DNA of 64,000 nt, taken from contig NZ_JALJXV010000002.1 in the NCBI RefSeq assembly GCF_024170285.1, positions 1 to 64,000 of the forward strand, written 5' to 3'. Each line of letters begins with the position of its first letter. The stretch's first letter is position 1. This DNA is from Natronocella acetinitrilica (GTDB lineage: Bacteria > Pseudomonadota > Gammaproteobacteria > Nitrococcales > Aquisalimonadaceae). The position numbers and the translations under genes are program-made. Positions 24,720-35,386 of the stretch are shown piece after piece. The notes beneath the pieces are model-generated. The model was not told where the DNA came from and did no database searches. It saw only the letters and a program-made list of their open reading frames with translations.

Positions 24720-25679
24720 TCAACGGCTGAACAGGAGAAAGCTCGCGGCGACGTAGATCGCGTAGAGGCCGACCAGTGTGCCGCCTTCCAGGCGGCTGAG
24801 ACGGCGTCCGGTATATAGAAATAACAGCAGCAGAACGGACGCCCCCAACATGACCCATTGGTCGAACTGCAGAATGCGCTGATGGACAGGAAGGGGCTGC
24901 AGTAGCGCGGACACGCCGAGAATGCCCAACAGGTTGAAAATGTTGCTGCCAAGGATGTTGCCGACGGCCACATCAGCGTGGCGACGAAGGGCGGCGATCA
25001 CGGAGATCGAAAGCTCAGGCAACGATGTGCCGACGGCGACCAGCGTCAAGCCGATCACGGCCTCGGAAACGCCCAGCGATTCCGCAATTCCGACGGCCCC
25101 GATCAACAGCAGTTGGGATCCACCGATCAACAGCGCCAGGCCCGCGATCACCGCAACTGCGATGCGCACGGAGGAGACAGGAACGCTGGAGACTTCATCC
25201 GCCTCCGCCTTGCGAAGGTCTGCGGTCGGTGCGTCATCGGCACGCTCAGTGACGTAGGCCCAGACCAGGTAAGCCACCAGCGCCGCCACCAGGATTGCCG
25301 CATCCATGCGCGCAAGAGCGCTTCCGCCAACCAGAACAATAAACAGGACGGCAGCTGCGACGCCGGTCACAGCGTCCCGCCGCAATGCCAGCGGCCTCAC
25401 CGCCAGGGGTGTGATCAGTGCGCAAATACCCAGGATCAGGAGAATATTCCCGATATTGCTGCCCACCACGTTGCCGATGGCAATATCCGGTCGCCCACTC
25501 ACCGCCGCATCCACGGAAACCACCAGTTCCGGCGCGGAGGTGCCGAATCCGACGATGATCAGCCCGCTGAGCAAAGGGGAGACACCAAGACGCTTGGCGG
25601 CACCCAGCGAGCCACGGATCAACGCCTCGCCTCCCGCGGTCAGCAGGGCCACACCCAACAGCAGAAACAGAATGTTCAT
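24720..25679 (-). CDS. sodium/calcium exchanger family protein (YrbG-like)
   Basis: A 319-residue inner-membrane antiporter with about ten helices in two inverted halves. Each half carries an alpha-repeat: GFGTSAPELVVS...GNVVGSNIGN near residues 45-80, and AVGTSLPELSIS...GNILGSNIFN near residues 210-250. The Glu in each TSxPEL motif binds the cation. A short acidic cytoplasmic loop (about residues 140-165) links the halves. The length is normal for the CaCA family. Confidence 0.93.
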   Translation of the reverse strand: MNILFLLLGVALLTAGGEALIRGSLGAAKRLGVSPLLSGLIIVGFGTSAPELVVSVDAAVSGRPDIAIGNVVGSNIGNILLILGICALITPLAVRPLALRRDAVTGVAAAVLFIVLVGGSALARMDAAILVAALVAYLVWAYVTERADDAPTADLRKAEADEVSSVPVSSVRIAVAVIAGLALLIGGSQLLLIGAVGIAESLGVSEAVIGLTLVAVGTSLPELSISVIAALRRHADVAVGNILGSNIFNLLGILGVSALLQPLPVHQRILQFDQWVMLGASVLLLLFLYTGRRLSRLEGGTLVGLYAIYVAASFLLFSR

Positions 25680-25737
25680 CGCCCACCCAAGAATTCGAGA
25701 ACCCGCAACGTTTCAAGACGCCTCTCACCCGTGCGGT

Positions 25738-28700
25738 CTACCGCTCATCCCCTTTGCACTGCCAGGCGAGCATAGCGGGCGTGAGCAACATTGTGATGCA
25801 AGTGGCCACGGCGAGGCCGCCGACGATCGCGGTGGAGAGCTGTATCCAGAACTGACCCGACGGCGCGCCGAAGTACAGGTCCCGGTCGAAGAAGTCCACC
25901 GTCATGCCAAACATCATTGGCAACAGGCCCACAACGGTCGTGACGGCCGTCAATAACACCGGACGAAAGCGCTCCGTAGCCGCACGCAGTGCGGCCTCCG
26001 CCGAGTCGAGGCCACTGCCGCGATGGGCATTGTAGGCATCGATCAGCACGATGTTGTTGTTCACCACAATACCCGCAAGCGCCATGATGCCGATGCCACT
26101 CATGACGATGGAAAACGGCTCCTGACGCAGCACCAGCCCCAACAGGACGCCCGCGATGGAGAAGACGATGGCCGAGAGCACCAGCGTTGCCTGGAAGAAG
26201 CTGTTGAACTGGGTCACCAGCACCAGAAACATCAGCGCGATGGCGGTCAGGAAGGCGATAACGAGAAAGGTGACCGTTTCCTGCTGATCCTCCACCTCGC
26301 CGGCAAAGCGAATCCCCACGCTGTCGCCGAACCCGGTCTCGTCAATCGCCTGCCGCAGCCGCGCGAGTTCCGCGGTGACCGTGGTCCCGGGCGCGATCCC
26401 GGCCGAGACGGTCTGGACGTTGCGGGCATCCACCCGATTGATCACTGACGGGGCCGGGGCCGGCACCAGTTCGACGAAGTTTGCAATGGGCACCATGCCG
26501 TTGGGGGTAGACACCCGAAGCTCGGCGAGCTGGGCGAATGTGCGCTCCTCCACGGGGTAGCGCAGGCGGATATCCACCTCGTCCGCGGCGAAGTCCGGCA
26601 GGTAGGAGCCCAGCAACAGGCCGGTGGTGAGCAACTGCACGGTGTTGCCCAGCGTGGTGATGTCGACCCCGTAGCGTGCAGCCTGCTCGCGGTCGACCTG
26701 CACGCGGACTTCGGGCTGGGGCACCGGCACATCGCTTGCGATGTCGACGAACGTGCCCTGTCCCGCCATCAATGCCTGCAGCCGGGCGGCAGCCGGGGGC
26801 AAATGCGCCCGGTCGGCGGCCGAGAGTTCCACCTGGACGGGGCGGGCAGCACCGGGGCCCGCCTGCTGCTCCTCGACCTGGATGCCGAGCCCGGGAATCT
26901 CTGAAGTCGTCTCACGAATGCGGTCGAGGATGACGGCAGCAGGCTCACGAACACGCCAATCGGTGAAGTCGATCTGCAATGTGCCGATAATGTCCGGTGC
27001 CAGGTTGGCCGACAGTCGTGCCTGAACCGAGCCGATGGTTCGGGCATAGACACGATCCACCCCGGGCTGATCCACCACCCGGTTCTCCACCAGGCGCACC
27101 AAACGATCCGCCTCGCGAACGGAGAGGTTGCCGTCGGCCTGGATCTGCACCTGCGCCCGCTCCGGCTCGACCGCCGGGAAAAAACTGACGCCCTTGCCCA
27201 GGGTGCCGTAGATGGCGAACGACCCCACCAGTACCAGCAGACTCAGGCCAAGCGCGAACCCGGGGTTGGCAACGCAGTACTGCAGGGCGCGGCTGTAGGC
27301 ATGCACCCGGTTAGGGCCTTGTTGTGGCGCGAGAGGCGACTTGCCGCTGGGCACCAGTGACCCGATCACGGGCACGAACACCAGCGCCATCAGCAGCGAG
27401 GCGGATAGCGTGACGATGACCGTCGCCGGCAGGTAGAGCATGAACTGCCCGGCCACCCCGGGCCAGAACAACAGCGGGAAGAACACCGCCAGGGTGGTGG
27501 CGGTGGATGCCACCAGGGGCCACAGCATGCGTTGGGAGGCGGCCAGAAAAGCGGCCCGACGACTCCTTCCCTCATCCCGGTAACGCTCGGCGAGTTCCAC
27601 GACCACGATGGCGCCGTCCACCAGCATGCCGATCACCAGAATCAGCCCGAACAGCACCACGATGTTCATGGTGAAGCCGATGAGGTTGATGACCAGAATG
27701 CCGGCAAGAAAGGACGTGGGAATGGCGATGGCGACCAGCAGCGAGGCGCGCAGGCCAAGGGCGACGATCACCGTCAGCATGACAAGTAGCACCGCGGTGA
27801 TGACGTTGTTTTCCAGATCCCCCAGGAGGTTTTCGATATCTTCCGCCTGGTTTTGCAGATAATCCACACGCACCTGGTCGGGCCAGTCGGGACGTGTCTC
27901 CTCCACCGCTGCCTTGACCGCCGCCACGGTATTGATGATGTTGGCGCGGGCCTGCTTCTTGATGTCGAGCCCGATGGTCGGCTGCCCCTGGATACGGGCA
28001 TAGCTCACCGGGTCCTGAAAAGTCTGCCGCACCTCGGCCACGTCTCGTACGCGCACCACGGTGCTGTCGATCACCTGCACCGGCATGGCCAGCACATCGG
28101 CCATGGTCTGGATGGTGCCGGGAACCGACACACCGACGCGGCCGGAGCCGGTATCGAACGCCCCGGCGGTAACCAGCTGGTTGTTGTCCCTGACCGCCTG
28201 GCTGACCTGTTGCGCCGAGATGCCGTAGGATTGCATGGCCAACGGATCGATGATGATTTCCAGCAAATCGTCCCGATCTCCCGAAAGCTCCGCCTCCAGC
28301 ACGCCAGACACGGTTTCCAGCCGATCCTGAAGCTGGCGGGCGATGCGGATCAGTTCGCGCTCCGGCACATCCCCGGAAAGCGCCACCGTGAGAATCGGGA
28401 ACAGGGAAAGGTCGATCTCCCGCACCGTGGGCGGGTCGGCTCCATCGGGGAGATCCGGCGCGGCGTTGTCGGTTTCGTCCCGCACGCTCTGCAGCGCCGA
28501 CTGCTGATCGAAGCCGGCGTGGAATTCCAGCTGGATGGTGGCGAAACCCTCGCCGGCCCTGGCTATCATGCGGCGCAGCCCCGGAAGGGCGTGGAGCTGT
28601 CGCTCCATCGGCTCCACCAGCAGACGGGCGCTATCCTCGGTGGAGATACCCGGGTAGCTGATCGTGACGATAAACGTCGGGATGTCGATTTCCGGTGCTG

Positions 28701-28809
28701 CCTCCTTGGGGATGGTGAGATAGGAATAGGCACCGGCAAGGCCGACAATCACCAGCAGCAGCATGACCGTGCGCGTGCGATTGAAAATCGCTGCCAGGGC
28801 ACCGTGCAC
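25738..28809 (-). CDS. RND efflux transporter permease subunit
   Basis: A 1023-residue inner-membrane pump with the 2 x 6 helix layout of AcrB-type transporters. The first large periplasmic loop contains the AISYPGISTEDSARL-type segment and porter domains. The proton-relay helix reads IGMLVDGAIVVVE, so the first Asp of the AcrB Asp-Asp pair is kept and the second is Gly. The C-terminal half has GIGIMALAGIVVNNNIVLID. It overlaps the adaptor gene by one base, and no outer-membrane channel gene lies nearby, so it probably uses a TolC-like protein encoded elsewhere. The exported substrate cannot be predicted. Confidence 0.94.
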   Translation of the reverse strand: MHGALAAIFNRTRTVMLLLVIVGLAGAYSYLTIPKEAAPEIDIPTFIVTISYPGISTEDSARLLVEPMERQLHALPGLRRMIARAGEGFATIQLEFHAGFDQQSALQSVRDETDNAAPDLPDGADPPTVREIDLSLFPILTVALSGDVPERELIRIARQLQDRLETVSGVLEAELSGDRDDLLEIIIDPLAMQSYGISAQQVSQAVRDNNQLVTAGAFDTGSGRVGVSVPGTIQTMADVLAMPVQVIDSTVVRVRDVAEVRQTFQDPVSYARIQGQPTIGLDIKKQARANIINTVAAVKAAVEETRPDWPDQVRVDYLQNQAEDIENLLGDLENNVITAVLLVMLTVIVALGLRASLLVAIAIPTSFLAGILVINLIGFTMNIVVLFGLILVIGMLVDGAIVVVELAERYRDEGRSRRAAFLAASQRMLWPLVASTATTLAVFFPLLFWPGVAGQFMLYLPATVIVTLSASLLMALVFVPVIGSLVPSGKSPLAPQQGPNRVHAYSRALQYCVANPGFALGLSLLVLVGSFAIYGTLGKGVSFFPAVEPERAQVQIQADGNLSVREADRLVRLVENRVVDQPGVDRVYARTIGSVQARLSANLAPDIIGTLQIDFTDWRVREPAAVILDRIRETTSEIPGLGIQVEEQQAGPGAARPVQVELSAADRAHLPPAAARLQALMAGQGTFVDIASDVPVPQPEVRVQVDREQAARYGVDITTLGNTVQLLTTGLLLGSYLPDFAADEVDIRLRYPVEERTFAQLAELRVSTPNGMVPIANFVELVPAPAPSVINRVDARNVQTVSAGIAPGTTVTAELARLRQAIDETGFGDSVGIRFAGEVEDQQETVTFLVIAFLTAIALMFLVLVTQFNSFFQATLVLSAIVFSIAGVLLGLVLRQEPFSIVMSGIGIMALAGIVVNNNIVLIDAYNAHRGSGLDSAEAALRAATERFRPVLLTAVTTVVGLLPMMFGMTVDFFDRDLYFGAPSGQFWIQLSTAIVGGLAVATCITMLLTPAMLAWQCKGDER

Positions 28810-29915
28810 TACGAGTCCCCCGGTTGCAGATACTCATCCGGGGTGTCGCGCACGTCTACCTGCTGACCGGGGCTCAGCAGCCCGCGACTGATGGTGACGA
28901 TACGGGCGCGCTCCGGCAGGCCGGTGATCCAGATCGCATCGGCCCGGGCCCGCACCACTTCCACGGGCGAAAAGGTGATGCGGTCATCCGCGTCAACGGT
29001 CTGCAAGCCGATGCGGCCCTGGGCGTCCAGGCGCACCAGGGCGGCAGACACCCGGTGGGCATCAATAGTGTCGGTGGGCACAACCACTTCCACGCTGAGA
29101 CCGGCCGGCAGCGGGCGTTCGCTGTTATCCACTTCGAGTTCGACACGAAACGTGCGGGTTGCCGCATCGGCAATGGGTGATATGAAACGAACAATACCGC
29201 TTCGCTCCTCCCCACCTATGAAGCGCACCGCCGCCTGCATGCCCGTGGCGAGTCGCGCCACCGCAGCCTGCGGCACCCGGACCACGGCGATCAAAGGATT
29301 GTTGTCGACAATCCGCAGCACCTCACCGCCGGCAGCCACGTAGGCGCCCACCTCTGTCTCCACACGGCTGACCACCCCGGAGATCGGTGCCCGCAACGAG
29401 GTGTTGCCAATCTCCAGCTCAATGGCGCGCAGATCGGCCCGGGCGGCTTCCAGCTCCGCCAGCCGCATCTGCACGTCTGACTGGGGCGCGAAGCCGCCTC
29501 GTGCGAGATCGAGGGCACTGTCGTAATTGCGCTGCGCCGACGCCACCTGCGCCTGCGCGCGGGCCAGTCTGGCCTCGCGGTCATCGGTGGACAAGCGTCC
29601 CAGCACTTCGCCGGCCTCCGCCTGGTAGCCGACCACCGTCATGGCCTCGACGATTCCGTCGACGCGGGCACGAAGAGTGACCACCTGGTTCGGCTCCACG
29701 TCCCCGTAGAGGACGATTTCCCGCGTGATCGGAACCGCCTCGCTCCAGCTCGCGGCGACGGTGGGGATGCGCGGCGGTGGTTGCGCCGAGTCGATGGCCA
29801 GGTCGCGGCCGATCATGCCGCTGCCAATCCAGCCAACCACCAGCAGGATCAGCGCGACAAATACCAGTGTGGTGGGGTTGGCGATCCTGCCGAATAATTC
29901 GTGGGGCTTTGCCAT
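28809..29915 (-). CDS. RND efflux periplasmic adaptor (membrane fusion protein)
   Basis: A 368-residue adaptor. It has an N-terminal membrane anchor (about residues 15-37), a lipoyl-like domain (VTLRARVDGIVEAM...LRAPISGVVSRV halves) interrupted by a coiled-coil hairpin (about residues 110-165), a beta-barrel and a membrane-proximal domain. The start is ATG 29915 with GGGAG upstream; a longer start at 29945 has no such site. It bridges the RND pump encoded immediately downstream to an outer-membrane channel. Confidence 0.92.
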   Translation of the reverse strand: MAKPHELFGRIANPTTLVFVALILLVVGWIGSGMIGRDLAIDSAQPPPRIPTVAASWSEAVPITREIVLYGDVEPNQVVTLRARVDGIVEAMTVVGYQAEAGEVLGRLSTDDREARLARAQAQVASAQRNYDSALDLARGGFAPQSDVQMRLAELEAARADLRAIELEIGNTSLRAPISGVVSRVETEVGAYVAAGGEVLRIVDNNPLIAVVRVPQAAVARLATGMQAAVRFIGGEERSGIVRFISPIADAATRTFRVELEVDNSERPLPAGLSVEVVVPTDTIDAHRVSAALVRLDAQGRIGLQTVDADDRITFSPVEVVRARADAIWITGLPERARIVTISRGLLSPGQQVDVRDTPDEYLQPGDS

Positions 29916-30041
29916 GTGTTCTCCCTGAACCGGCATAGGCAGCAACCTCCAATGCTGCGCTGCGGCGCGGTCAGTGACAAGCGCACGGACACAGCTTCCC
30001 GGAAATTTTACCGCTACCGCGGCACCGACCGCCGTGCGGCG

Positions 30042-33000
30042 CTAACGGGTAACGAGGTGCATCCAGCGCTGGGCAAAAGCATCGGCATCACAGGGCCTGT
30101 CATACAGAAAGCCCTGGGCCTTTCGGCATCCGATGGCCCGCAAGCCGGCCGCCTGCTCCTCGGTTTCGACGCCCTCAGCCAGCGTCGAGAGATGTAGACC
30201 CTCTGCGAGACTCTGCACCGCCTTGACGATGGCGTGACCGCCTTTTTCGCGCTGCATGTCCTGAACGAAAGCCTTGTCGATCTTGACGATGTCCACCGGC
30301 AGCGTGGCCAGGTAGGCCAACGACGAATAGCCGGTGCCGAAGTCATCGATTGCGATGCTGAAGCCGGCCAGTCGCAAGGCGCCGATAACTCTCGCGGCCG
30401 ATGCCGGATCGCGCATCAATCCGGTCTCGGTGATTTCCAGGCAGAAATCGGTAGGGCTAAGGCCATGATCCCGGGTTTCCCGCTCCAGCAGTGTCACGGT
30501 ATCCAGGGAGTCGAGCTGCTCGGCTGCAATGTTCACGGCCAGGCGGCCAGGCAGCTTCAGGCCAGCGGCACGCCACTCCGTGACCTGACGACAGGCGGCC
30601 CGAAACACCCAGGCGCCAAGCTGCAACATCAGGCCCCGCTCCTCGGCCAGGGGCAGGAACCGACCGGGGGAGACAGCGCCGAGTTTCTCGTCCTGCCAGC
30701 GCAGCAAGGCCTCGGCTCCGCACAGGGTGCCATCGCCGAGATGGACCTGGGGCTGGTAGTGCAGGGTCAGGGCGCCGGCATCCAGCGCCCGCACGAAGCT
30801 GTTGGACAAGGCCAGGTGGTTTTCGAGGGTCTGCCCCATGTCCGGGCTGTAGACGCAGTAGTCCCGACGGGCACGCTTCGCCGCATACATGGCGATATCG
30901 GTATTCTGCAGCAGTTGCTCCGGTGTCTCGCCCTGCTCCGGGGCAAGGGTGATGCCAAGACTGAGGCCGAGGGAGAAGTACTGACCGCCGATCTCCACGG
31001 GTTCGCGCAGCGTCTCCGCCAGGCGTCGTGCGATCGCGATGGCGCTGTCCCGATCAGCGTCCGGGGAAATCACGACAAACTCATCACCCCCAAGACGTGC
31101 CAGGGTCTCATCCTGGCGAACGACAGCCGCGAAGCGCCGGGCGACAACAACCAGAACCTGATCGCCGACATCATGGCCGAAACCGTCATTGATCTCCTTG
31201 AAACGATCGAGATCCATAAAGAGCAGGGCCAGGCGTCGGTCTTCACGATGCAGCCCCGAAACGGCGTGACGCAGTCGGTTGAGGAAAAGTGCCCTGTTGG
31301 GGATGCCCGTGAGCTGATCGTAAAACGCTGCCTGATGCATTTGCGCTTCGGCATGCTTGCGCTGGGTCACATCGGTGTCGATCTGCAGGATACGCACCTG
31401 GCCCTGTGATTCAGGCTCGGGCGAGAGCGTCCAACGGGATTCGATGATTCGCTGCTCGCCGCTGCGAGTCACCTTCGTGATTTCGCCGTTCCGGTACTTT
31501 TCACGCCACACATGCTCCAGCCACGCCGCCAGCAACTCCGGCGGCACGCCGAGCAGCTCGCCCATGTTTTCGCCCAGGGCCTCGGCCTGCGTCCAGCCAT
31601 AGAGCGTGGTCGCGCCCTGGTTCCAGTAGGTGATCAGCCCGTGCCCGTCAGTCATGAGTATCGCGTCCTGGGTACTCTCGAGCAGTTCGGCCTGCTGGCG
31701 GATCCGTGTGTCCGCCTCCTGGCGCTCGATTTCGGCACCCGCCCTTGCGGCAAAGATGCTGAGTACGGACAACACGAAATCACTGTCTATCATGGGTTGA
31801 CGGAACACAACGAACAACGTGCCCAGGGCACTGCCGTCACTACGCAACAGGCGGCATCCGGCGTAGGCCTCGAGCAACTTGCCCAGTGACCGGTGGGCTT
31901 CGGGATATTTGCCACGAAAACCCTTCTCCACAAGAAGATGCGGCTGATCGGCAAGCAGCTCCTCGGGGTGCCCGCTGATGGGAAACTGCTGCAACGTGCA
32001 GGGCTGCTCGTCCAGAACTGCAGCAACGGCAGTTGCCATTTCGGCATCGCCTTCGGGGCGAAAACGCGCTACCACGACGCCGTCGGCACCGAGCACGCTC
32101 GCGACTTTCAGGACCAGGCGATCCAGGTAGTCCCGCCCAGTCTGCCGGGAAATGGAGTCGGCGATCTCGGTCACGGCCCTGTTCATGCGCCGCTCGCGCA
32201 GTTGCAACCGCCGTGTCGAGATACCAAAGGCGAGGTTTTCCGCCAGCTCCACGAGCAGCCGCTTTTCCTCGTTGGATATGGCGATCGCCGCCGTCCCGTA
32301 GAGCACAAAAACGCCGAATACACCCTGTTCGTTCTTCAACGGCAGGGCCAAAACGCTGGCGTAACCACGCGCAAGCGCCCGATCGCGCCAGGGCGACATC
32401 ACTGAAGCCTCGGCGACACTGTCAACGAACTGGGGTTCGGCCGTGCGAATGGCGAGGGCGGCGGGACCGCTGCCCAACGGCTGCTCCGGGTCCCAGCTCA
32501 GCTGGATCTCGGAGAGATAGTTCTGCTCATGACCAGCGCAGGTGACCGGAGTAATGGTCCTGAAGTCATCTTCCAGCGGGTAGCCCACCCAGGCCATACG
32601 ATAGTTGCCAAGCTGTACCGCCACCCGGCACACGGACTCCAGCATCTCCGCCTCATCCCGGGCATGGATCAGAAGCTGGTTGCATTGTCCGATCATCCGC
32701 AATGCACGGGTCGTTTGCTCGAGCGTGGTCCGTTCCCGGTCAGGCCCGGGGGATTCCTGCATGACAAGCCAGTGATCGGCGTAGCCAGGCACGGGACAGA
32801 GCTTGAGCGCGATCGGGCCAGGTTCGCCGTCCTTCCGGCGCAGCGTCATGTCCAGCGAGAACGTGCTGCCGCCCCCATGCAGTTGTGCCAGCAGAACATG
32901 GGCTGCAGCGGGATGCTCCTCGCTTGGGACGAGCTCATCGAGACCGCATCCGACCAGGTCTGCTGCAGCGCGACCGGTAAACCGTTCGAAAGCCGGATTG

Positions 33001-33128
33001 ACGTACACGATCGTTGGCCAACGGCGTTCGTTCCCACCGCAGTGGAGGAAGAAAAACAGATCGGGGGACGTCGCAGTGGCTGCGAATAGCATCTGTGCGA
33101 CGCTGTCCGGCGATAGCGCTGAATTCAA
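30042..33128 (-). CDS. PAS/GAF sensor protein with GGDEF and EAL domains
   Basis: A 1028-residue cyclic-di-GMP enzyme. The order is PAS (about 15-130), GAF-like domains (about 150-310 and 320-460), a second PAS (about 470-590), GGDEF (about 600-765) and EAL (about 775-1020). The cyclase site is intact (LGGDEF). EAL motifs are also intact: GAEALLRW, NIAAEQL, EITE, DDFGTGYSSLAYL, KIDKAFV and AEGVE. Both synthesis and hydrolysis of c-di-GMP are therefore possible. No transmembrane segment is seen, so it is probably a cytoplasmic sensor. The hybrid kinase gene ends 26 bases upstream on the same strand, suggesting a shared signalling unit. Confidence 0.93.
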   Translation of the reverse strand: MNSALSPDSVAQMLFAATATSPDLFFFLHCGGNERRWPTIVYVNPAFERFTGRAAADLVGCGLDELVPSEEHPAAAHVLLAQLHGGGSTFSLDMTLRRKDGEPGPIALKLCPVPGYADHWLVMQESPGPDRERTTLEQTTRALRMIGQCNQLLIHARDEAEMLESVCRVAVQLGNYRMAWVGYPLEDDFRTITPVTCAGHEQNYLSEIQLSWDPEQPLGSGPAALAIRTAEPQFVDSVAEASVMSPWRDRALARGYASVLALPLKNEQGVFGVFVLYGTAAIAISNEEKRLLVELAENLAFGISTRRLQLRERRMNRAVTEIADSISRQTGRDYLDRLVLKVASVLGADGVVVARFRPEGDAEMATAVAAVLDEQPCTLQQFPISGHPEELLADQPHLLVEKGFRGKYPEAHRSLGKLLEAYAGCRLLRSDGSALGTLFVVFRQPMIDSDFVLSVLSIFAARAGAEIERQEADTRIRQQAELLESTQDAILMTDGHGLITYWNQGATTLYGWTQAEALGENMGELLGVPPELLAAWLEHVWREKYRNGEITKVTRSGEQRIIESRWTLSPEPESQGQVRILQIDTDVTQRKHAEAQMHQAAFYDQLTGIPNRALFLNRLRHAVSGLHREDRRLALLFMDLDRFKEINDGFGHDVGDQVLVVVARRFAAVVRQDETLARLGGDEFVVISPDADRDSAIAIARRLAETLREPVEIGGQYFSLGLSLGITLAPEQGETPEQLLQNTDIAMYAAKRARRDYCVYSPDMGQTLENHLALSNSFVRALDAGALTLHYQPQVHLGDGTLCGAEALLRWQDEKLGAVSPGRFLPLAEERGLMLQLGAWVFRAACRQVTEWRAAGLKLPGRLAVNIAAEQLDSLDTVTLLERETRDHGLSPTDFCLEITETGLMRDPASAARVIGALRLAGFSIAIDDFGTGYSSLAYLATLPVDIVKIDKAFVQDMQREKGGHAIVKAVQSLAEGLHLSTLAEGVETEEQAAGLRAIGCRKAQGFLYDRPCDADAFAQRWMHLVTR

Positions 33129-33154
33129 GCCGTCTGCCTCGCAGTTTGTCGCGC

Positions 33155-35167
33155 CTAGCGCGATAGGTGGCGATTATGCAAGGCCCGCTTCAGCCTGGCG
33201 AGATCTTCTTGCACCCGCGCATGGAGCCTTTTCAGCAACTCCGGTGTAACCACACGCTCCGTCGCTTCCAGTTCCGAGCAAAGCGCCGCCACTTGCTCCA
33301 GCCCCAAATTCGCTGCCTGACCTTTCAACGCATGGAGGCCCTGCCGGAACGCATGGCGATCCTGACGCTCCAACGCCGCGCTCAAATCAGCGAGCAAAAC
33401 CGGCACTCGGCCTTCAAACACCGCGAACAACTCCTCAGCCAGGGCGTGATCACCTCCGAGACGCCCAAGCAGAGCATTCAGGCCCTGCTCGTGGAACACA
33501 CCACCGTTCTCGCTCAAACCGCCATCAAGTTGCTCGAGGACACGGCGCAGCATGGTGCGATCGAGAGGTTTGCGCAGGCATGCGGCCAGTCGCCGACGTA
33601 CATCCTGCTCAAGTTCATCCGGCGGGCTGGCCGTCAGCGCAATGAGGAGCGGCTCATCCGCCATGCCTGCCACAGAATTGACGACCTCGGCACCGGAACC
33701 ATCAGGCAGGTTCATGTCGATAAAGACCGCTTCATAGCGATTCTTCCCAAGCATGGCCGCTGCCTCGGCAACCGACCCCACAGCGGTGACCCGGTGGCCA
33801 TCGCGCTCGAGCATCTGCCGGGCAACAATCTGGCTCAGTGGGTCATCCTCCACTACCAGAAGGTTCAAGCGCCGTGCAGAGCTGATCGTAATCCCGCCCA
33901 CCCCGGTTTCGGATGGATTGGTGTGCAGGTCCGGCAGCATCACCGTCATTCGGCAACCACCGCCCGGGGCGTCATCGACCGCGATGGATCCACCCAGCCC
34001 GAGCACCAGATATCGGGCGATGGCAAGGCCCAAACCCGCCCCCTCGCGTGTCGCCGCCTGCATGCCGGGCACTTGCTCGAATGGCTCGAAAATGCGTTCC
34101 CGGTATGCTTCTGGTATCCCGGGCCCCGTGTCACTGACCTCCAGATGCCAGCCATCGTCGGAGGGCGTGCGCGCAACCGACAAGGTCACGCCACCGACCT
34201 GGGTGAACTTGACCGCATTGCCGAGCAGGTTCAACAGAACCTGCTGCAAACGCGTGTGGTCGGTGCGGATCAGGGATACGGGTGTCGGAGCAATGGTCGT
34301 CTCGAAACGGAGTTCTTTCTGATCAGCGAGCGGCTTGATGAGGCTCGCCGTCTGTTCGACCAGTTCCGTCAGGGACATTTTCTCGATCTTCAGGTCAAGC
34401 CTGCCAGCCTCGATGCGCGACAGATCGAGCACGTCGTCCACCAGGCGCAACAAGAGTTGCCCAGCCTGTTTGGCTGTCTGCAGATAGTGCAACTGCTCGC
34501 GGTCAAGTCGGGAGTCTTCCAACAAGGAAAGCATTCCGATGAGTCCGTTCATCGGGGTGCGTATTTCATGGCTGATCTGCGCCAGGAATCGTGACTTCTC
34601 TCGACTCGACGCCTCGGCAACCTCCTTTCGCCGCCGGAATTTTTGCGCCAGGCGCCGATTTGCCTCAGCGTCACGACTGCTCCACGCCGCGTTGATTTCC
34701 CCTCGCGCGATCTCCGCGAGGTCCTCGAGCAGGCGCTGCTGTTGCTCATCGAAGTCGCGGGGCTTTGTATCGAACACGCAAAAAGCACCCACCAGGCTGC
34801 CATCTGGGGCAGCCAGCGGCACGCCTGCATAGAAGCGGACATGCGGAGGTCCCGTGACCACCGGGTTATTCCGGAATGCCGGTGACTGCAGGGCATCGTT
34901 CACCACCAGCAAACGGCCCTCACTCACCGCATGGGCACAGAACGACACATCCCGGGACGTTTCCCGCACATCCAGCTGGTGGATGGACTTGAACCACTGT
35001 CTGTCCTTGTCGACCAGCGTAACCGCGGCATGCTCAGTGCCAAGGATAGCGGCGGCGAGCCTGGTCAGACGGTCAAATCTCGGCTCCGGGGCGGTATCCA
35101 GCAAGCCAAGCGTCTGCAGGGCAGCGAGCCGGGAGGATTCATTCTGGCAGGACGGCGCTTGGATCAT
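33155..35167 (-). CDS. hybrid sensor histidine kinase (GAF-HisKA-HATPase-REC-Hpt)
   Basis: A 670-residue cytoplasmic kinase. An N-terminal GAF domain (about 20-160) leads to HisKA with the phospho-acceptor His in ISHEIRTPMNG (about residue 200). The ATPase domain follows with N-box NLLGNAVKF and G-box DTGPGIPE. A receiver domain (about 430-545; VVEDD, phospho-Asp in FIDMNLPDGSG, Lys in CLRKPLD) and a C-terminal Hpt domain with HALKGQAANLG complete the phosphorelay. No output regulator is adjacent, so phosphate must pass to a receiver encoded elsewhere. The downstream GGDEF/EAL gene may respond to the same signal but lacks a receiver domain. Confidence 0.93.
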   Translation of the reverse strand: MIQAPSCQNESSRLAALQTLGLLDTAPEPRFDRLTRLAAAILGTEHAAVTLVDKDRQWFKSIHQLDVRETSRDVSFCAHAVSEGRLLVVNDALQSPAFRNNPVVTGPPHVRFYAGVPLAAPDGSLVGAFCVFDTKPRDFDEQQQRLLEDLAEIARGEINAAWSSRDAEANRRLAQKFRRRKEVAEASSREKSRFLAQISHEIRTPMNGLIGMLSLLEDSRLDREQLHYLQTAKQAGQLLLRLVDDVLDLSRIEAGRLDLKIEKMSLTELVEQTASLIKPLADQKELRFETTIAPTPVSLIRTDHTRLQQVLLNLLGNAVKFTQVGGVTLSVARTPSDDGWHLEVSDTGPGIPEAYRERIFEPFEQVPGMQAATREGAGLGLAIARYLVLGLGGSIAVDDAPGGGCRMTVMLPDLHTNPSETGVGGITISSARRLNLLVVEDDPLSQIVARQMLERDGHRVTAVGSVAEAAAMLGKNRYEAVFIDMNLPDGSGAEVVNSVAGMADEPLLIALTASPPDELEQDVRRRLAACLRKPLDRTMLRRVLEQLDGGLSENGGVFHEQGLNALLGRLGGDHALAEELFAVFEGRVPVLLADLSAALERQDRHAFRQGLHALKGQAANLGLEQVAALCSELEATERVVTPELLKRLHARVQEDLARLKRALHNRHLSR

Positions 35168-35386
35168 GGGCTAAAACGAACTCTCTGGCCTTCGGCGACG
35201 GGATGATGGTTGCACCAGTCATCCAAGGATCAACGTCATCTGCCGTCAGGATAGTCATTGGTTGGCCTGATTGATGCGAACGCAGTCACTGCGCAGCATC
35301 ACCCAATCCGCAGACATGTGTCCTGGTCCACTGTCGCCCAGCCATCCCTGCTGATATGGTGGTGAGCTCAGCAATCAGCAAGGTAT

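Noticed and set aside
27853-28866. Plus-strand open frame opposite the RND pump
   Set aside because: No signature; composition reflects the complement of membrane and porter codons.
33167-34594. Plus-strand open frame opposite the hybrid kinase
   Set aside because: Antisense to a protein with all kinase, receiver and Hpt motifs in place.
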